Below are positions 1 through 4,908 of a stretch of 5,367 nucleotides of DNA, one piece after another. The DNA comes from Cellulomonadaceae bacterium (GTDB lineage Bacteria > Actinomycetota > Actinomycetes > Actinomycetales > Cellulomonadaceae). A program made the position numbers and the translations under genes. The stretch lies in the NCBI GenBank assembly GCA_031282935.1, contig JAITCS010000180.1:1-5367 (forward strand), in the 5' to 3' direction. Each line of letters starts with the position of its first letter. The first letter of the stretch is position 1. The notes under the pieces are model-generated. The model ran no database searches, was not told where the DNA came from, and worked only from the letters and a program-made list of their open reading frames with translations.

Positions 1-2043
1 GGGTCGCTGCTCGCCCACGCCACCCAATACACGGCGGGGGTGCGCACCGAGCGCGCGTACGGCCCCAATTTAGTGGCGGCGATTGAGCGGGCGGGGTGGC
101 GGCCGCGAGCGCTGGTTCGCGTGGCCGACCGGGGAATCGAATCGGCCCGGCTGCACTCCATCAGCGAGTTTGTCGCGTACGACGGGGCACCCGGCGAAAC
201 CGGCTCCGTTCTTGAGACCTCTGGATCGTCCGGTTCCACGCTATCCTTGCCGCCGTCCGATCTCTCGCTGCCGTCCGATCCTTCGCCGTCCTCCGATTTG
301 TCCCAAACCGAAACCGCCACCAACACCGCCGCCATCAAAACCTCCTCCGATTCAACCGCCACCGCCCTAGCCCGCTCCGCGCAAACCCGCATTTACGCAA
401 TGATCGCCGACGACGGCAGCCGCTACGACGTCGAAATGCTCGACGGCGACCGCCAAGTGCCCTCGGTGGTGCAACGGCTGTGGCGGGTGGTTCGCCTCAA
501 AGGGGTCGGCACGCGGGCGGAGTTCTCGCTCAAGGGGGCCACCGAGCGCACGGCCCTGATGTCGTTCGCCACCACTGCGGCGGGGGTGCGCACGCCCAGG
601 TTGTTGGGCATGGGTATGGCCGATGATTCCGCTGCCCTGGTTTTTGAACACCTCGGCGCGGCTGTGGCTCTGAGGGACATTTCCGACGACGACCTGGAAG
701 GCGCGAACGGCAATAGCCTCATGGCCGAGGCCTGGGCGCAACTGCTCCAGGCGCACGCCGCCGGACTCGCCCACCACCAACTCAGCCCTGACGTCATTTT
801 GGTGCGCGGGGATCAGGTGTGGATTTCGGGGTGGGAGCACGGGGAGATTGCGGCCAGCCAGTTGTCCAAGCGCCTCGACCTTGTGCAACTGCTCTCCCTG
901 TTCGCGCTGCGCGTCGGGCCAGAGCGAGCGCTAGCGGGCGCCACCCAAGCGTTGCCCGAGCCAGAGTTGGCCGCCATCGGCCCGCTGCTGCAAACGGTGG
1001 CCCTCCCGGCCGCCATGCAGTCGGAGGTTCGAGCCCAACGCGGCCTGCTCCCCACCCTGCGCAAGGAACTCGCCGAGCGTCTGCCCGAAACCGAGGGCAT
1101 GTCCCAGGCTCCGCAGCCGCTGGCCCGGTTCACCCCGCGCACCCTGATAATGCTTGCCATAACGGCCACTGCCATCGTTGTCGCCGTGACCACCGTGAAC
1201 TTCGCGCAACTGCAAGCGGCCGTCACGGGCGCCAACCCCCGCTGGGTGGCCATCGCGTTCGGGTTCTCCATGCTGACCATTCTCGGGGCGGCCCTGACCT
1301 TGACCTCTTTCACCCCGAACAGGATTCCGCTCGGCAAAACGGTGCTGGCGCAGTTGGCGGGGAGTTTCGTGGCGCTGGCCACCCCCGCCGGGATCGGCCC
1401 GGCCGCGCTGAACCTGCGTTACCTGAACCGCAAAGGCATCCCGACCTCGGTGGGTTTAGCGGTGGTGGCGCTCATGCAGACCTCGCAAATCGTGGTGACC
1501 GTGGTGATGTTGCTGGTGCTGTCGCTTTCAACGGGCACCGGCGGCCTGATCATGCTGCCCTCGGCTACAGTGCTGGTGGCGCTACTTCTGGTGTTGCTGG
1601 TTTTGGTGATTATGATGCTGATCCCGCCGGTGCGCGCTTGGGTGTGGTCGAAAATCGCGCCCACCCTGCGCCAACTGTGGCCCCGGCTGTCCGAAATGCT
1701 CTCCCAGCCCAGGCGTCTGGCGCTGGGCCTCGGCGGCAACCTGCTGATGTCTTTCGCGTACGTGATGACCTTCTCGGGGGCGTTGCACGCGTTCGGGTAC
1801 TCAATGAACTTGATTGACGTGGCCGTGATTTACCTGGTGGGCAACACCCTGGGCGCCCTGATCCCCACCCCCGGCGGTTTGGGCGGCGTGGAGGGCGCGC
1901 TTATTGCTGGCCTCACCGCCGCCGGATTGCCGATTGTCATTGCGACCACCGTGACGCTGCTTTTCCGGCTGATCACCTACTGGGCGCGGATTCCGCTGGG
2001 CTGGCTTGCCATGCGCGCCCTCGAACGCCACCACGAAATCTAA
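1..2043 (+). CDS. Flippase-like membrane protein (LPG synthase TM region/UPF0104 family) with N-terminal kinase-like domain; 5' end outside window
   Basis: The frame is open from base 1 without a stop, so the gene most likely starts upstream; the GTG at 40 is only the first start codon inside the window. About 680 residues are visible (numbered here from base 1). Residues about 66-125 are a Ser/Pro/Asp/Thr-rich linker. Residues about 130-310 resemble a protein-kinase/aminoglycoside-phosphotransferase C-lobe: HHQLSPDVILV (258-268) stands where the catalytic loop would be, and WISGWEHGE (274-282) where the DFG metal-binding motif would be. Both lack the catalytic Asp, so this looks like a pseudokinase. 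Residues about 381-673 form seven or eight membrane segments with two motifs usual in this family, PAGIGP (462-467) and PTPGGLGGVEGAL (622-634). The family is related to the membrane half of MprF and to YbhN; the substrate is unknown and a lipid or polyprenyl-linked molecule is an inference. It converges on hup. The family call is fairly sure, the function is not. Confidence 0.85.
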   Translation, partial: GSLLAHATQYTAGVRTERAYGPNLVAAIERAGWRPRALVRVADRGIESARLHSISEFVAYDGAPGETGSVLETSGSSGSTLSLPPSDLSLPSDPSPSSDLSQTETATNTAAIKTSSDSTATALARSAQTRIYAMIADDGSRYDVEMLDGDRQVPSVVQRLWRVVRLKGVGTRAEFSLKGATERTALMSFATTAAGVRTPRLLGMGMADDSAALVFEHLGAAVALRDISDDDLEGANGNSLMAEAWAQLLQAHAAGLAHHQLSPDVILVRGDQVWISGWEHGEIAASQLSKRLDLVQLLSLFALRVGPERALAGATQALPEPELAAIGPLLQTVALPAAMQSEVRAQRGLLPTLRKELAERLPETEGMSQAPQPLARFTPRTLIMLAITATAIVVAVTTVNFAQLQAAVTGANPRWVAIAFGFSMLTILGAALTLTSFTPNRIPLGKTVLAQLAGSFVALATPAGIGPAALNLRYLNRKGIPTSVGLAVVALMQTSQIVVTVVMLLVLSLSTGTGGLIMLPSATVLVALLLVLLVLVIMMLIPPVRAWVWSKIAPTLRQLWPRLSEMLSQPRRLALGLGGNLLMSFAYVMTFSGALHAFGYSMNLIDVAVIYLVGNTLGALIPTPGGLGGVEGALIAGLTAAGLPIVIATTVTLLFRLITYWARIPLGWLAMRALERHHEI
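196..375 (+). repeat. Low-complexity Ser/Pro/Asp-rich coding segment with short tandem repeats
   Basis: Inside the membrane-protein gene, bases 248-297 hold three imperfect tandem copies of a unit of about 18 bp built round GCCGTCCGATC, giving the peptide pattern SLPPSDL-SLPSDP-SPSSDL. The flanking residues are rich in Ser, Thr, Ala and Glu with no hydrophobic core. This is most simply a disordered linker before the kinase-like domain, of a kind that changes length by replication slippage. Confidence 0.6.
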
Positions 2044-2066
2044 CCGCCCCTCCCCAACAGCCGCAA

Positions 2067-2082
2067 TGTTCCACGTGAAACA
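2067..2082. promoter_or_regulatory. parS: parS centromere-like site (ParB/Spo0J binding site)
   Basis: The 16 bases TGTTCCACGTGAAACA match, with no mismatch, the bacterial chromosomal parS consensus (TGTTNCACGTGAAACA). It is a near-palindrome centred on CACGTG. ParB loads here as a CTP-dependent clamp and recruits SMC, which drives origin segregation and arm alignment. The site lies 23 bases after the stop of the membrane-protein gene, in the non-coding gap between two convergent genes. Chromosomal parS sites usually cluster around oriC, so the locus is probably origin-proximal. No parA or parB is in the window. Confidence 0.85.
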
Positions 2083-2114
2083 TCCCGCCTGAGCCTATTG
2101 GGACAAAACATCGA

Positions 2115-2130
2115 TTACTTGGTCAAGTAA
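2115..2130. repeat. Inverted repeat, 7-bp arms with 2-bp spacer
   Basis: TTACTTG (2115-2121) and CAAGTAA (2124-2130) are perfect inverted arms separated by GT. The site is AT-rich compared with its surroundings and lies 33 bases after the parS site. The two-base spacer is too short for a good RNA hairpin with the full stem, so a dimeric protein-binding site is more likely than a terminator. No regulator is suggested by the sequence. Confidence 0.4.
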
Positions 2131-2171
2131 AAACGACGGAGAGCGGAAAGACCATCGTTGATTATAAAGCA

Positions 2172-2203
2172 AAAAGCGCCGCCTTTCCCTAGACGGCGCT
2201 TTT
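2172..2203. terminator. Bidirectional rho-independent terminator between the convergent membrane-protein gene and hup
   Basis: AAAAGCGCCG (2172-2181) pairs perfectly with CGGCGCTTTT (2194-2203) around a 12-base loop. Read on the minus strand, the GC stem is followed by TTTTT and lies 15 bases after the hup stop, a textbook position. Read on the plus strand it ends in TTTT and can also stop transcripts of the upstream membrane-protein gene. Confidence 0.88.
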
Positions 2204-2217
2204 CAATTTGGCAAAAC

Positions 2218-2499
2218 TTATTCGCCAACGGCTTTCTTGAGCAGCGAGCCAGCGGAAATCTTCACGCCCGATTTCGCAGCGATCTCCAGCGGCTCCCCCG
2301 TGCGCGGGTTGCGCCCAGTGCGAGCAGCCCGCTCCACACGCTCCACGGTGAACAGGCCAGTCAGTTTGACCTCTTCGCCACTCGCCAAAGCGCCAACCAG
2401 CACCTCTTGGAAAGCGTTGAGCGCCGCCTCAGCGTCGGTCTTGGTGATGCCAGCCTTGTCAGCGATTTGCGCTACAACATCGGCCTTGATTAGTGCCAT
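2218..2499 (-). CDS. hup: DNA-binding protein HU
   Basis: A 93-residue protein of the usual length for HU. It begins with the HU dimerisation helices (MALIKADVVAQIADKAGI, then the TDAEAALNAF helix) and continues with a TGLFTV beta turn at about 47-52. The DNA-binding arm carries NPRTGE at about 64-69, whose proline intercalates between bases in HU/IHF proteins, and the C-terminal helix ends in KISAGSLLKKAVGE. HU binds DNA as a dimer with little sequence preference, bends it and compacts the nucleoid. The Lys/Ala-rich C-terminal tail found on mycobacterial and Streptomyces HupB-type proteins is absent, so this is the short HU form. The ATG has a good ribosome-binding site, GAGAGGAAA, with AGGA seven bases upstream. 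The gene stands alone, with its own terminator and a long upstream non-coding region, so it is probably monocistronic. The identification is secure. Confidence 0.96.
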   Translation of the reverse strand: MALIKADVVAQIADKAGITKTDAEAALNAFQEVLVGALASGEEVKLTGLFTVERVERAARTGRNPRTGEPLEIAAKSGVKISAGSLLKKAVGE

Positions 2500-2567
2500 A
2501 AGAATTTCCTCTCATAGGTGCCGCCTGTTGGTTGGCGGCGATTTGCCTACAGTTACGCCTGTCTTTG

Positions 2568-2587
2568 GTGGGCTTCGACAAGCCCGC
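2568..2587. repeat. Hairpin of the TTCGACAAGC repeat type upstream of hup
   Basis: GGGCTT (2570-2575) pairs with AAGCCC (2580-2585) round the loop CGAC. One T-G wobble and a G-C pair outside this lengthen the stem to eight. The core TTCGACAAGC resembles the TTCGAC...GCTCAACC units found at 4837-5016, so it may be a diverged member of the same short intergenic repeat family. It could also fold in the hup leader RNA if the promoter lies further upstream. Confidence 0.45.
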
Positions 2588-2614
2588 ACGTGGACAGCCT
2601 AAGCAAAACCTGGG

Positions 2615-2640
2615 AAAAACGGCGCATTTGCGCGCTTTTT
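2615..2640. terminator. Possible bidirectional terminator-like hairpin
   Basis: GCGC (2622-2625) and GCGC (2630-2633) form a short stem with loop ATTT. After a two-base mismatch on each side, AAAAA (2615-2619) faces TTTTT (2636-2640). The outline is that of a terminator readable in both directions, but the GC stem is short and interrupted. It could end read-through from ispD, which lies about 400 bases away on the minus strand. Confidence 0.3.
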
Positions 2641-2755
2641 GGCCATTTCACGGGGTTTGACAAGCGGCATTGGCGTGATTTGGCGCGCGGAGCGTAATTT
2701 CGCGGATTCTGGCGGCATTTCGCCCCGACCAACATGCCGAGTCTCGACGGCGTTT

Positions 2756-2809
2756 TTTAGGCCCCTGCCGACGTTTCGCCCAATGTCAAAGAGCGCGGTG
2801 CAACCGCGC
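2756..2809 (+). repeat. 54-bp dispersed intergenic repeat, copy 1, ending in a perfect hairpin
   Basis: This segment starts with TTTAGGCCCCTGCC and ends with the perfect hairpin GCGCGGT-GCA-ACCGCGC (2793-2809). It aligns without gaps to the minus strand of 4909-4962 at 43 of 54 positions by my count, although the two sites are in unrelated intergenic regions. A third, looser copy lies at 4726-4786. The conserved parts are the 5' box and the 3' hairpin; the middle varies. Confidence 0.7.
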
Positions 2810-2837
2810 CCGCCTATCCAGCCAAGCAGCGAAAGCG

Positions 2838-2936
2838 CTACCTAATTTCGTCGAGTACCCATTTGGCAAACCCTGGCAGAGTGAACTGGATTGTCCCGCG
2901 TTCCACCTCTGAAATGACCGCTTGGCTAGCAAACAT
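2838..2936 (-). pseudogene. Possible remnant of the C-terminus of an ATP-binding protein
   Basis: A minus-strand reading frame from the ATG at 2936 to a TAG at 2838 encodes 32 residues. They include AVISEVERGTIQFTLPGFAKWV, quoted here in two parts as AVISEVERG and TIQFTLPGFAKWV. This resembles, from memory, the end of the winged-helix segment of actinobacterial AAA-type ATP-binding proteins (consensus-like GLIY-P-RG-I-FTVPGFA). No ATPase domain precedes it: just upstream the sequence becomes AT-rich and a stop interrupts the frame. There is no good ribosome-binding site before the ATG. It is best read as a decayed tail of a once larger gene; chance similarity is possible. Confidence 0.3.
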
Positions 2937-2944
2937 AAAGTAGT

Positions 2945-2977
2945 GTAGCAAGTGTAAATAATAGTAGCATATGTAAA
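2945..2977. repeat. Two 14-bp direct repeats in an AT-rich patch
   Basis: GTAGCAAGTGTAAA (2945-2958) and GTAGCATATGTAAA (2964-2977) match at 12 of 14 positions with a period of 19 bp, close to two helical turns. The patch is clearly more AT-rich than the flanking DNA. On the minus strand the repeats give TTTACA twice, which can pass for -35 elements. Such an arrangement fits an operator or a promoter of a lost gene; there is now no gene it obviously serves. Confidence 0.5.
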
Positions 2978-3033
2978 GTTTTCGCTCCTAATGCCCTGAC
3001 GACTCATGGGCGTTTCGTGGCCTTTAGCGCGCG

Positions 3034-4041
3034 CTAGATTGGCGAGAACAAGTTTTCGGCCCAGGCCAAATCCTGTGGGGTGGTGATTTTTCGCGCCGTT
3101 GGCTCGCCAGCGATAACCAGCACCGGCTCCCCGAGCGCCTCGACTAGCGCTGCGTCATCGGTGGCGGTCCCCTCTGCCTCCTTGTGCGCCCGCTCCAGCA
3201 CGTCGCGCCGGAACCCTTGGGGCGTCTGAATCGCCGCCAACAACTCCCGAGGCTCAGTCCCCACCACAAATGCCCCCTGCGGGGGGAAACCACCGGCGGT
3301 CGGCTCGACGGGCGCCGGTAGGGGATGGTCTAGGCGCTTTATGGTGTCTGCGACCGGTATACCAGGGATTACGGCGGGATTTCCGGCCGCCACAGCCTCG
3401 ACCACCGACTGCACCAGGGCTGGGCTTGCAAAAGGCCGGGCGGCGTCGTGAACCAGCACGATCTCGCAATCATCTGGCAGAGCGGCGAGAGCAGCCGCCA
3501 CCGACTCCTGCCGTGTCCCACCCCCAACAAGCAACTCGGCTGACGGGCCAGGTTCGGAGAGCGGGGAGGTTCGACTCTGCGGAGATGAAACCGGGTCTGC
3601 GGTCGGTAGCGATTTTATCAAGGGGCCGGAAGGCGCGGATGCCTGGGTCAAAGAGAAGTCATTCGTCACGTCGTCCGGGGCCAAACACATTGTGTCGCCC
3701 GTGTGGGCAGGCGGTGCGGATTGCAGGAGGGTCGCTACAAATGCGGAGGGGGTGGCAGGCAGTGCGGTAAAAGCGTGGGTCTCCGCCGGGGCGCACGGCA
3801 CGGGCAAAACTGGTTCGCCGGGGGGCGCAATGCCCAAAGCCTCGGCGAAGGGACCCTCAAAGCCGGGCGGGCAGGTGACGATTACGTGCCCAACCACTCC
3901 GGAGGCGGCCAGGTTCTCGAAAGCCCAAGCCACCAGCGCTTTGCCGTTAACGGGAACGAGCGCCTTGGGCACATTGGCACCAAGACGCTCCCCCAAACCT
4001 GCTGCGGTCAAAATCGCACAGACTCGCACGGCGCTACTCAC
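3034..4041 (-). CDS. ispD: 2-C-methyl-D-erythritol 4-phosphate cytidylyltransferase (IspD) with a large insertion
   Basis: IspD joins CTP and methylerythritol 4-phosphate to give CDP-methylerythritol in the MEP route to isoprenoids, in the cytoplasm. The family's nucleotide-binding loop is AAGLGERLGANVPKAL (13-28), with Arg19 and Lys26 in the catalytic positions. Later come GGGTRQESVAAAL (173-185), HDAARPF (198-204), the ADTIKR segment (231-236), TPQGF (273-277), TDDAALVE (294-301) and RKIT with Lys318. At 335 residues it is about 100 longer than usual; residues about 71-170 (bases 3532-3831) are a Pro/Ser/Ala-rich insertion between the CTP-binding N-terminus and GGGTRQ. All expected catalytic residues remain, so it is probably active. 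It follows carD by 19 bases and is likely co-transcribed. The GTG at 4041 has no well-spaced ribosome-binding site; a GTG at codon 5 (4029) does, and may be the true start. Confidence 0.93.
   Translation of the reverse strand: MSSAVRVCAILTAAGLGERLGANVPKALVPVNGKALVAWAFENLAASGVVGHVIVTCPPGFEGPFAEALGIAPPGEPVLPVPCAPAETHAFTALPATPSAFVATLLQSAPPAHTGDTMCLAPDDVTNDFSLTQASAPSGPLIKSLPTADPVSSPQSRTSPLSEPGPSAELLVGGGTRQESVAAALAALPDDCEIVLVHDAARPFASPALVQSVVEAVAAGNPAVIPGIPVADTIKRLDHPLPAPVEPTAGGFPPQGAFVVGTEPRELLAAIQTPQGFRRDVLERAHKEAEGTATDDAALVEALGEPVLVIAGEPTARKITTPQDLAWAENLFSPI
3532..3831 (-). other. IspD insertion: Pro/Ser/Ala-rich low-complexity segment
   Basis: This covers residues about 71-170 of IspD. In ordinary IspD proteins the strand ending near VTCPPG is followed after about 15-20 residues by the GG-TRQ-SV motif; here about 100 residues intervene. 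The extra sequence is poor in charge, rich in Pro, Ser, Ala and Thr (for example APSGP, SLPTADPVSSP, SPLSEPGPS), and shows no domain I recognise. It keeps the frame without stops, so it is translated unless removed. Confidence 0.7.
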
Positions 4042-4044
4042 CTT
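4037..4044 (-). promoter_or_regulatory. Likely ribosome-binding site for ispD that favours the downstream GTG
   Basis: On the minus strand AAGGTGAG covers the first annotated GTG of ispD and holds AGGTGA, which matches the anti-Shine-Dalgarno sequence. Seven bases separate it from the GTG at 4029-4027 (codon 5). That start would give a protein beginning MRVCAILTAAG, a normal length ahead of the nucleotide-binding loop. No comparable site stands at the right distance before the GTG at 4041. Confidence 0.5.
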
Positions 4045-4060
4045 ATTAGGGCTGAACCCC

Positions 4061-4543
4061 TTAGGAGGCTAATACCTCATCAAGGATGCGACCAGCGGCC
4101 TCTTCTTCAGTTTTCTCAGCCAGCGCCAACTCAGACACGAGAATCTGCCGCGCTTTAGCCAGCATACGCTTCTCACCAGCGGAAAGGCCGCGATTGTTGT
4201 CACGACGCGAAAGATCGCGCACTACCTCAGAAACCCTGATCACGTCGCCGGAGGCGAGCTTCTCTTGGTTGGCCTTGTAACGGCGCGACCAGTTGGCCGG
4301 CTCCTCAGTGTGGGTGGCACGCAGCACCTCAAAGACCCGATCCAGGCCCTCCTGGTTCACCACATCACGAACCCCAACCATTTCAACGTTATCGGCCGGA
4401 ACCTCAATGGTCATGTCGCCTTGAGCGACTCTCAGTTTCAGAAATGTCATTTCTTGGCCGCGGATTTTGCGTACCTTGATCTCCTCAATTTCCGCGGCAC
4501 CGTGGTGCGGATAAACAACCGTTTCGCCCACTTCAAAGTTCAT
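4061..4543 (-). CDS. carD: CarD-family RNA polymerase-binding transcription regulator
   Basis: CarD binds the beta subunit of RNA polymerase and the upstream edge of the transcription bubble and stabilises open complexes, notably at rRNA promoters; it is essential in mycobacteria. The 160 residues match the mycobacterial protein along the whole length. The N-terminal Tudor-like RNAP-interaction domain (about 1-53) starts with [18 protein letters not shown] and keeps Arg25. The helical DNA-binding domain contains [18 protein letters not shown], placing Trp85 (the residue wedged into the bubble) at the same number as in M. tuberculosis, and [18 protein letters not shown]. Position 47, Arg in the mycobacterial protein, is Glu here (MTIEVPADN). 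The ATG has a purine-rich site GGAAAGGGG ending eight bases upstream. It is first in a probable carD-ispD operon. The identification is secure. Confidence 0.96.
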   Translation of the reverse strand: MNFEVGETVVYPHHGAAEIEEIKVRKIRGQEMTFLKLRVAQGDMTIEVPADNVEMVGVRDVVNQEGLDRVFEVLRATHTEEPANWSRRYKANQEKLASGDVIRVSEVVRDLSRRDNNRGLSAGEKRMLAKARQILVSELALAEKTEEEAAGRILDEVLAS

Positions 4544-4639
4544 ACAAATGGCCCCTTTCCCAAACTAGACTTTACCACTTTGTGAACTACCGCACACTTA
4601 TTCAGAACGTTTCGACCCATAACTCGGCGCTCTCCGATA

Positions 4640-4655
4640 GGTGATGTCGCTCACC
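4640..4655. promoter_or_regulatory. Inverted repeat upstream of carD, possible operator
   Basis: GGTGA (4640-4644) and TCACC (4651-4655) are perfect inverted arms six bases apart, about 100 bases upstream of the carD start. The size and spacing suit a dimeric regulator, but five-base arms can arise by chance and nothing else supports the call. Confidence 0.2.
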
Positions 4656-4725
4656 GCCCTTTATCCCTGGTCATTCGGTACGAAACCGCAAATCGGCTGG
4701 CGCAGTGTGTCGCTGCGGCGGTATT

Positions 4726-4786
4726 TTTAGGCTTCTGCCAACTCGGCTCCGCAAAGCTTTAAGGGCGCGGACTCGGGGTCCCCGCG
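4726..4786 (+). repeat. Dispersed intergenic repeat, copy 2 (diverged)
   Basis: The 5' box TTTAGGCTTCTGCC (4726-4739) matches the box of the other two copies at 12 of 14 positions. After a spacer two bases longer than in the third copy comes GGGCGCGG (4763-4770), again as in that copy, followed by CCGCG (4782-4786) able to pair with CGCGG (4766-4770). A further 20 bases upstream also resemble the flank of the copy at 2756. It points toward the third copy, which is on the opposite strand. Confidence 0.5.
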
Positions 4787-4809
4787 AAATTGTGGGCAAT
4801 TTCGTGGGG
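4780..4809. repeat. Strong 13-bp stem-loop with a four-base loop
   Basis: CCCCGCGAAATTG (4780-4792) pairs with CAATTTCGTGGGG (4797-4809) round TGGG, with one G-T wobble and no other interruption. Neither side has a T tract, so it is not a standard rho-independent terminator. Its left arm overlaps the 3' stem of the repeat ending at 4786, so the two structures exclude each other in a transcript. It may help end or stabilise the pstB message. Confidence 0.75.
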
Positions 4810-4836
4810 TGAGGGTGTAACCGCGCAGTGTAGTTG

Positions 4837-4904
4837 CCCGGTGGTTTCGACGGGGCTCAACCAACGGGTGGACTCAACCAACGGAGGCGGCTCAACCACC
4901 GGGA
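4837..4904. repeat. Tandem CTCAACC-type repeats with an imperfect hairpin
   Basis: CTCAACCA occurs at 4856, 4873 and 4891, a period of 17-18 bp, each followed by a CGG-like triplet. The first unit also has the left half GGTTTCGAC. CCCGGTGGTT near 4837-4846 and AACCAACGGG near 4859-4868 form an inverted repeat with a single mismatch. The pattern GGTTTCGAC...GCTCAACCACCGG recalls a short palindromic repeat that I remember from intergenic regions of many actinobacteria. Confidence 0.6.
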
Positions 4905-4908
4905 CAGT

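Larger units (their letters stand above)
2500..3033. other. Non-coding, repeat-rich region between hup and ispD
   Basis: This region must hold the hup promoter (minus strand) and the 3' end of the ispD transcript. I see no intact gene. It contains a GCCGCC/GGCGGC stem (2520-2525 with 2534-2539) in the probable hup leader, a TTCGAC-type hairpin (2568-2587), a terminator-like hairpin (2615-2640), a cluster of ATTT-centred GC motifs (2621-2726), one copy of a 54-bp dispersed repeat (2756-2809), a possible gene remnant (2838-2936) and AT-rich direct repeats (2945-2977). I could not place a convincing -35/-10 pair for hup. Confidence 0.6.

Noticed and set aside
819..1817. A long plus-strand frame of 332 codons
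   Set aside because: It overlaps the membrane-protein gene in another frame; its translation is Arg/Gly/Pro/Ala-rich as expected for a high-GC shadow frame and matches no family.
2158..2493. Plus-strand frame opposite hup
   Set aside because: It runs through the terminator hairpin and is antisense to the clear HU gene, with no domain.
2583..2596. A second CACGTG (2587-2592), considered as another parS site
   Set aside because: Only the central six bases and part of one arm fit; the outer bases of the consensus are wrong.
2586..2612. Candidate hup promoter with TAGGCT as -10 on the minus strand
   Set aside because: The hexamer has only the TANNNT pattern and there is no convincing -35 at the right distance.
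2786..3007. Minus-strand frame of 73 codons between hup and ispD
   Set aside because: Its composition follows the AT-rich patch and the repeat hairpin; no ribosome-binding site and no family resemblance. The other frame at 2838-2936 reads more like protein.
3270..3770. A plus-strand frame of 166 codons opposite ispD
   Set aside because: The ispD frame has all family motifs; the opposite frame is Arg/Pro-rich and has no recognisable domain.
4562..4610. Candidate carD promoter with TTCACA and TAAAGT or TAGTTT on the minus strand
   Set aside because: No pair of hexamers has acceptable spacing, so I do not report a promoter.
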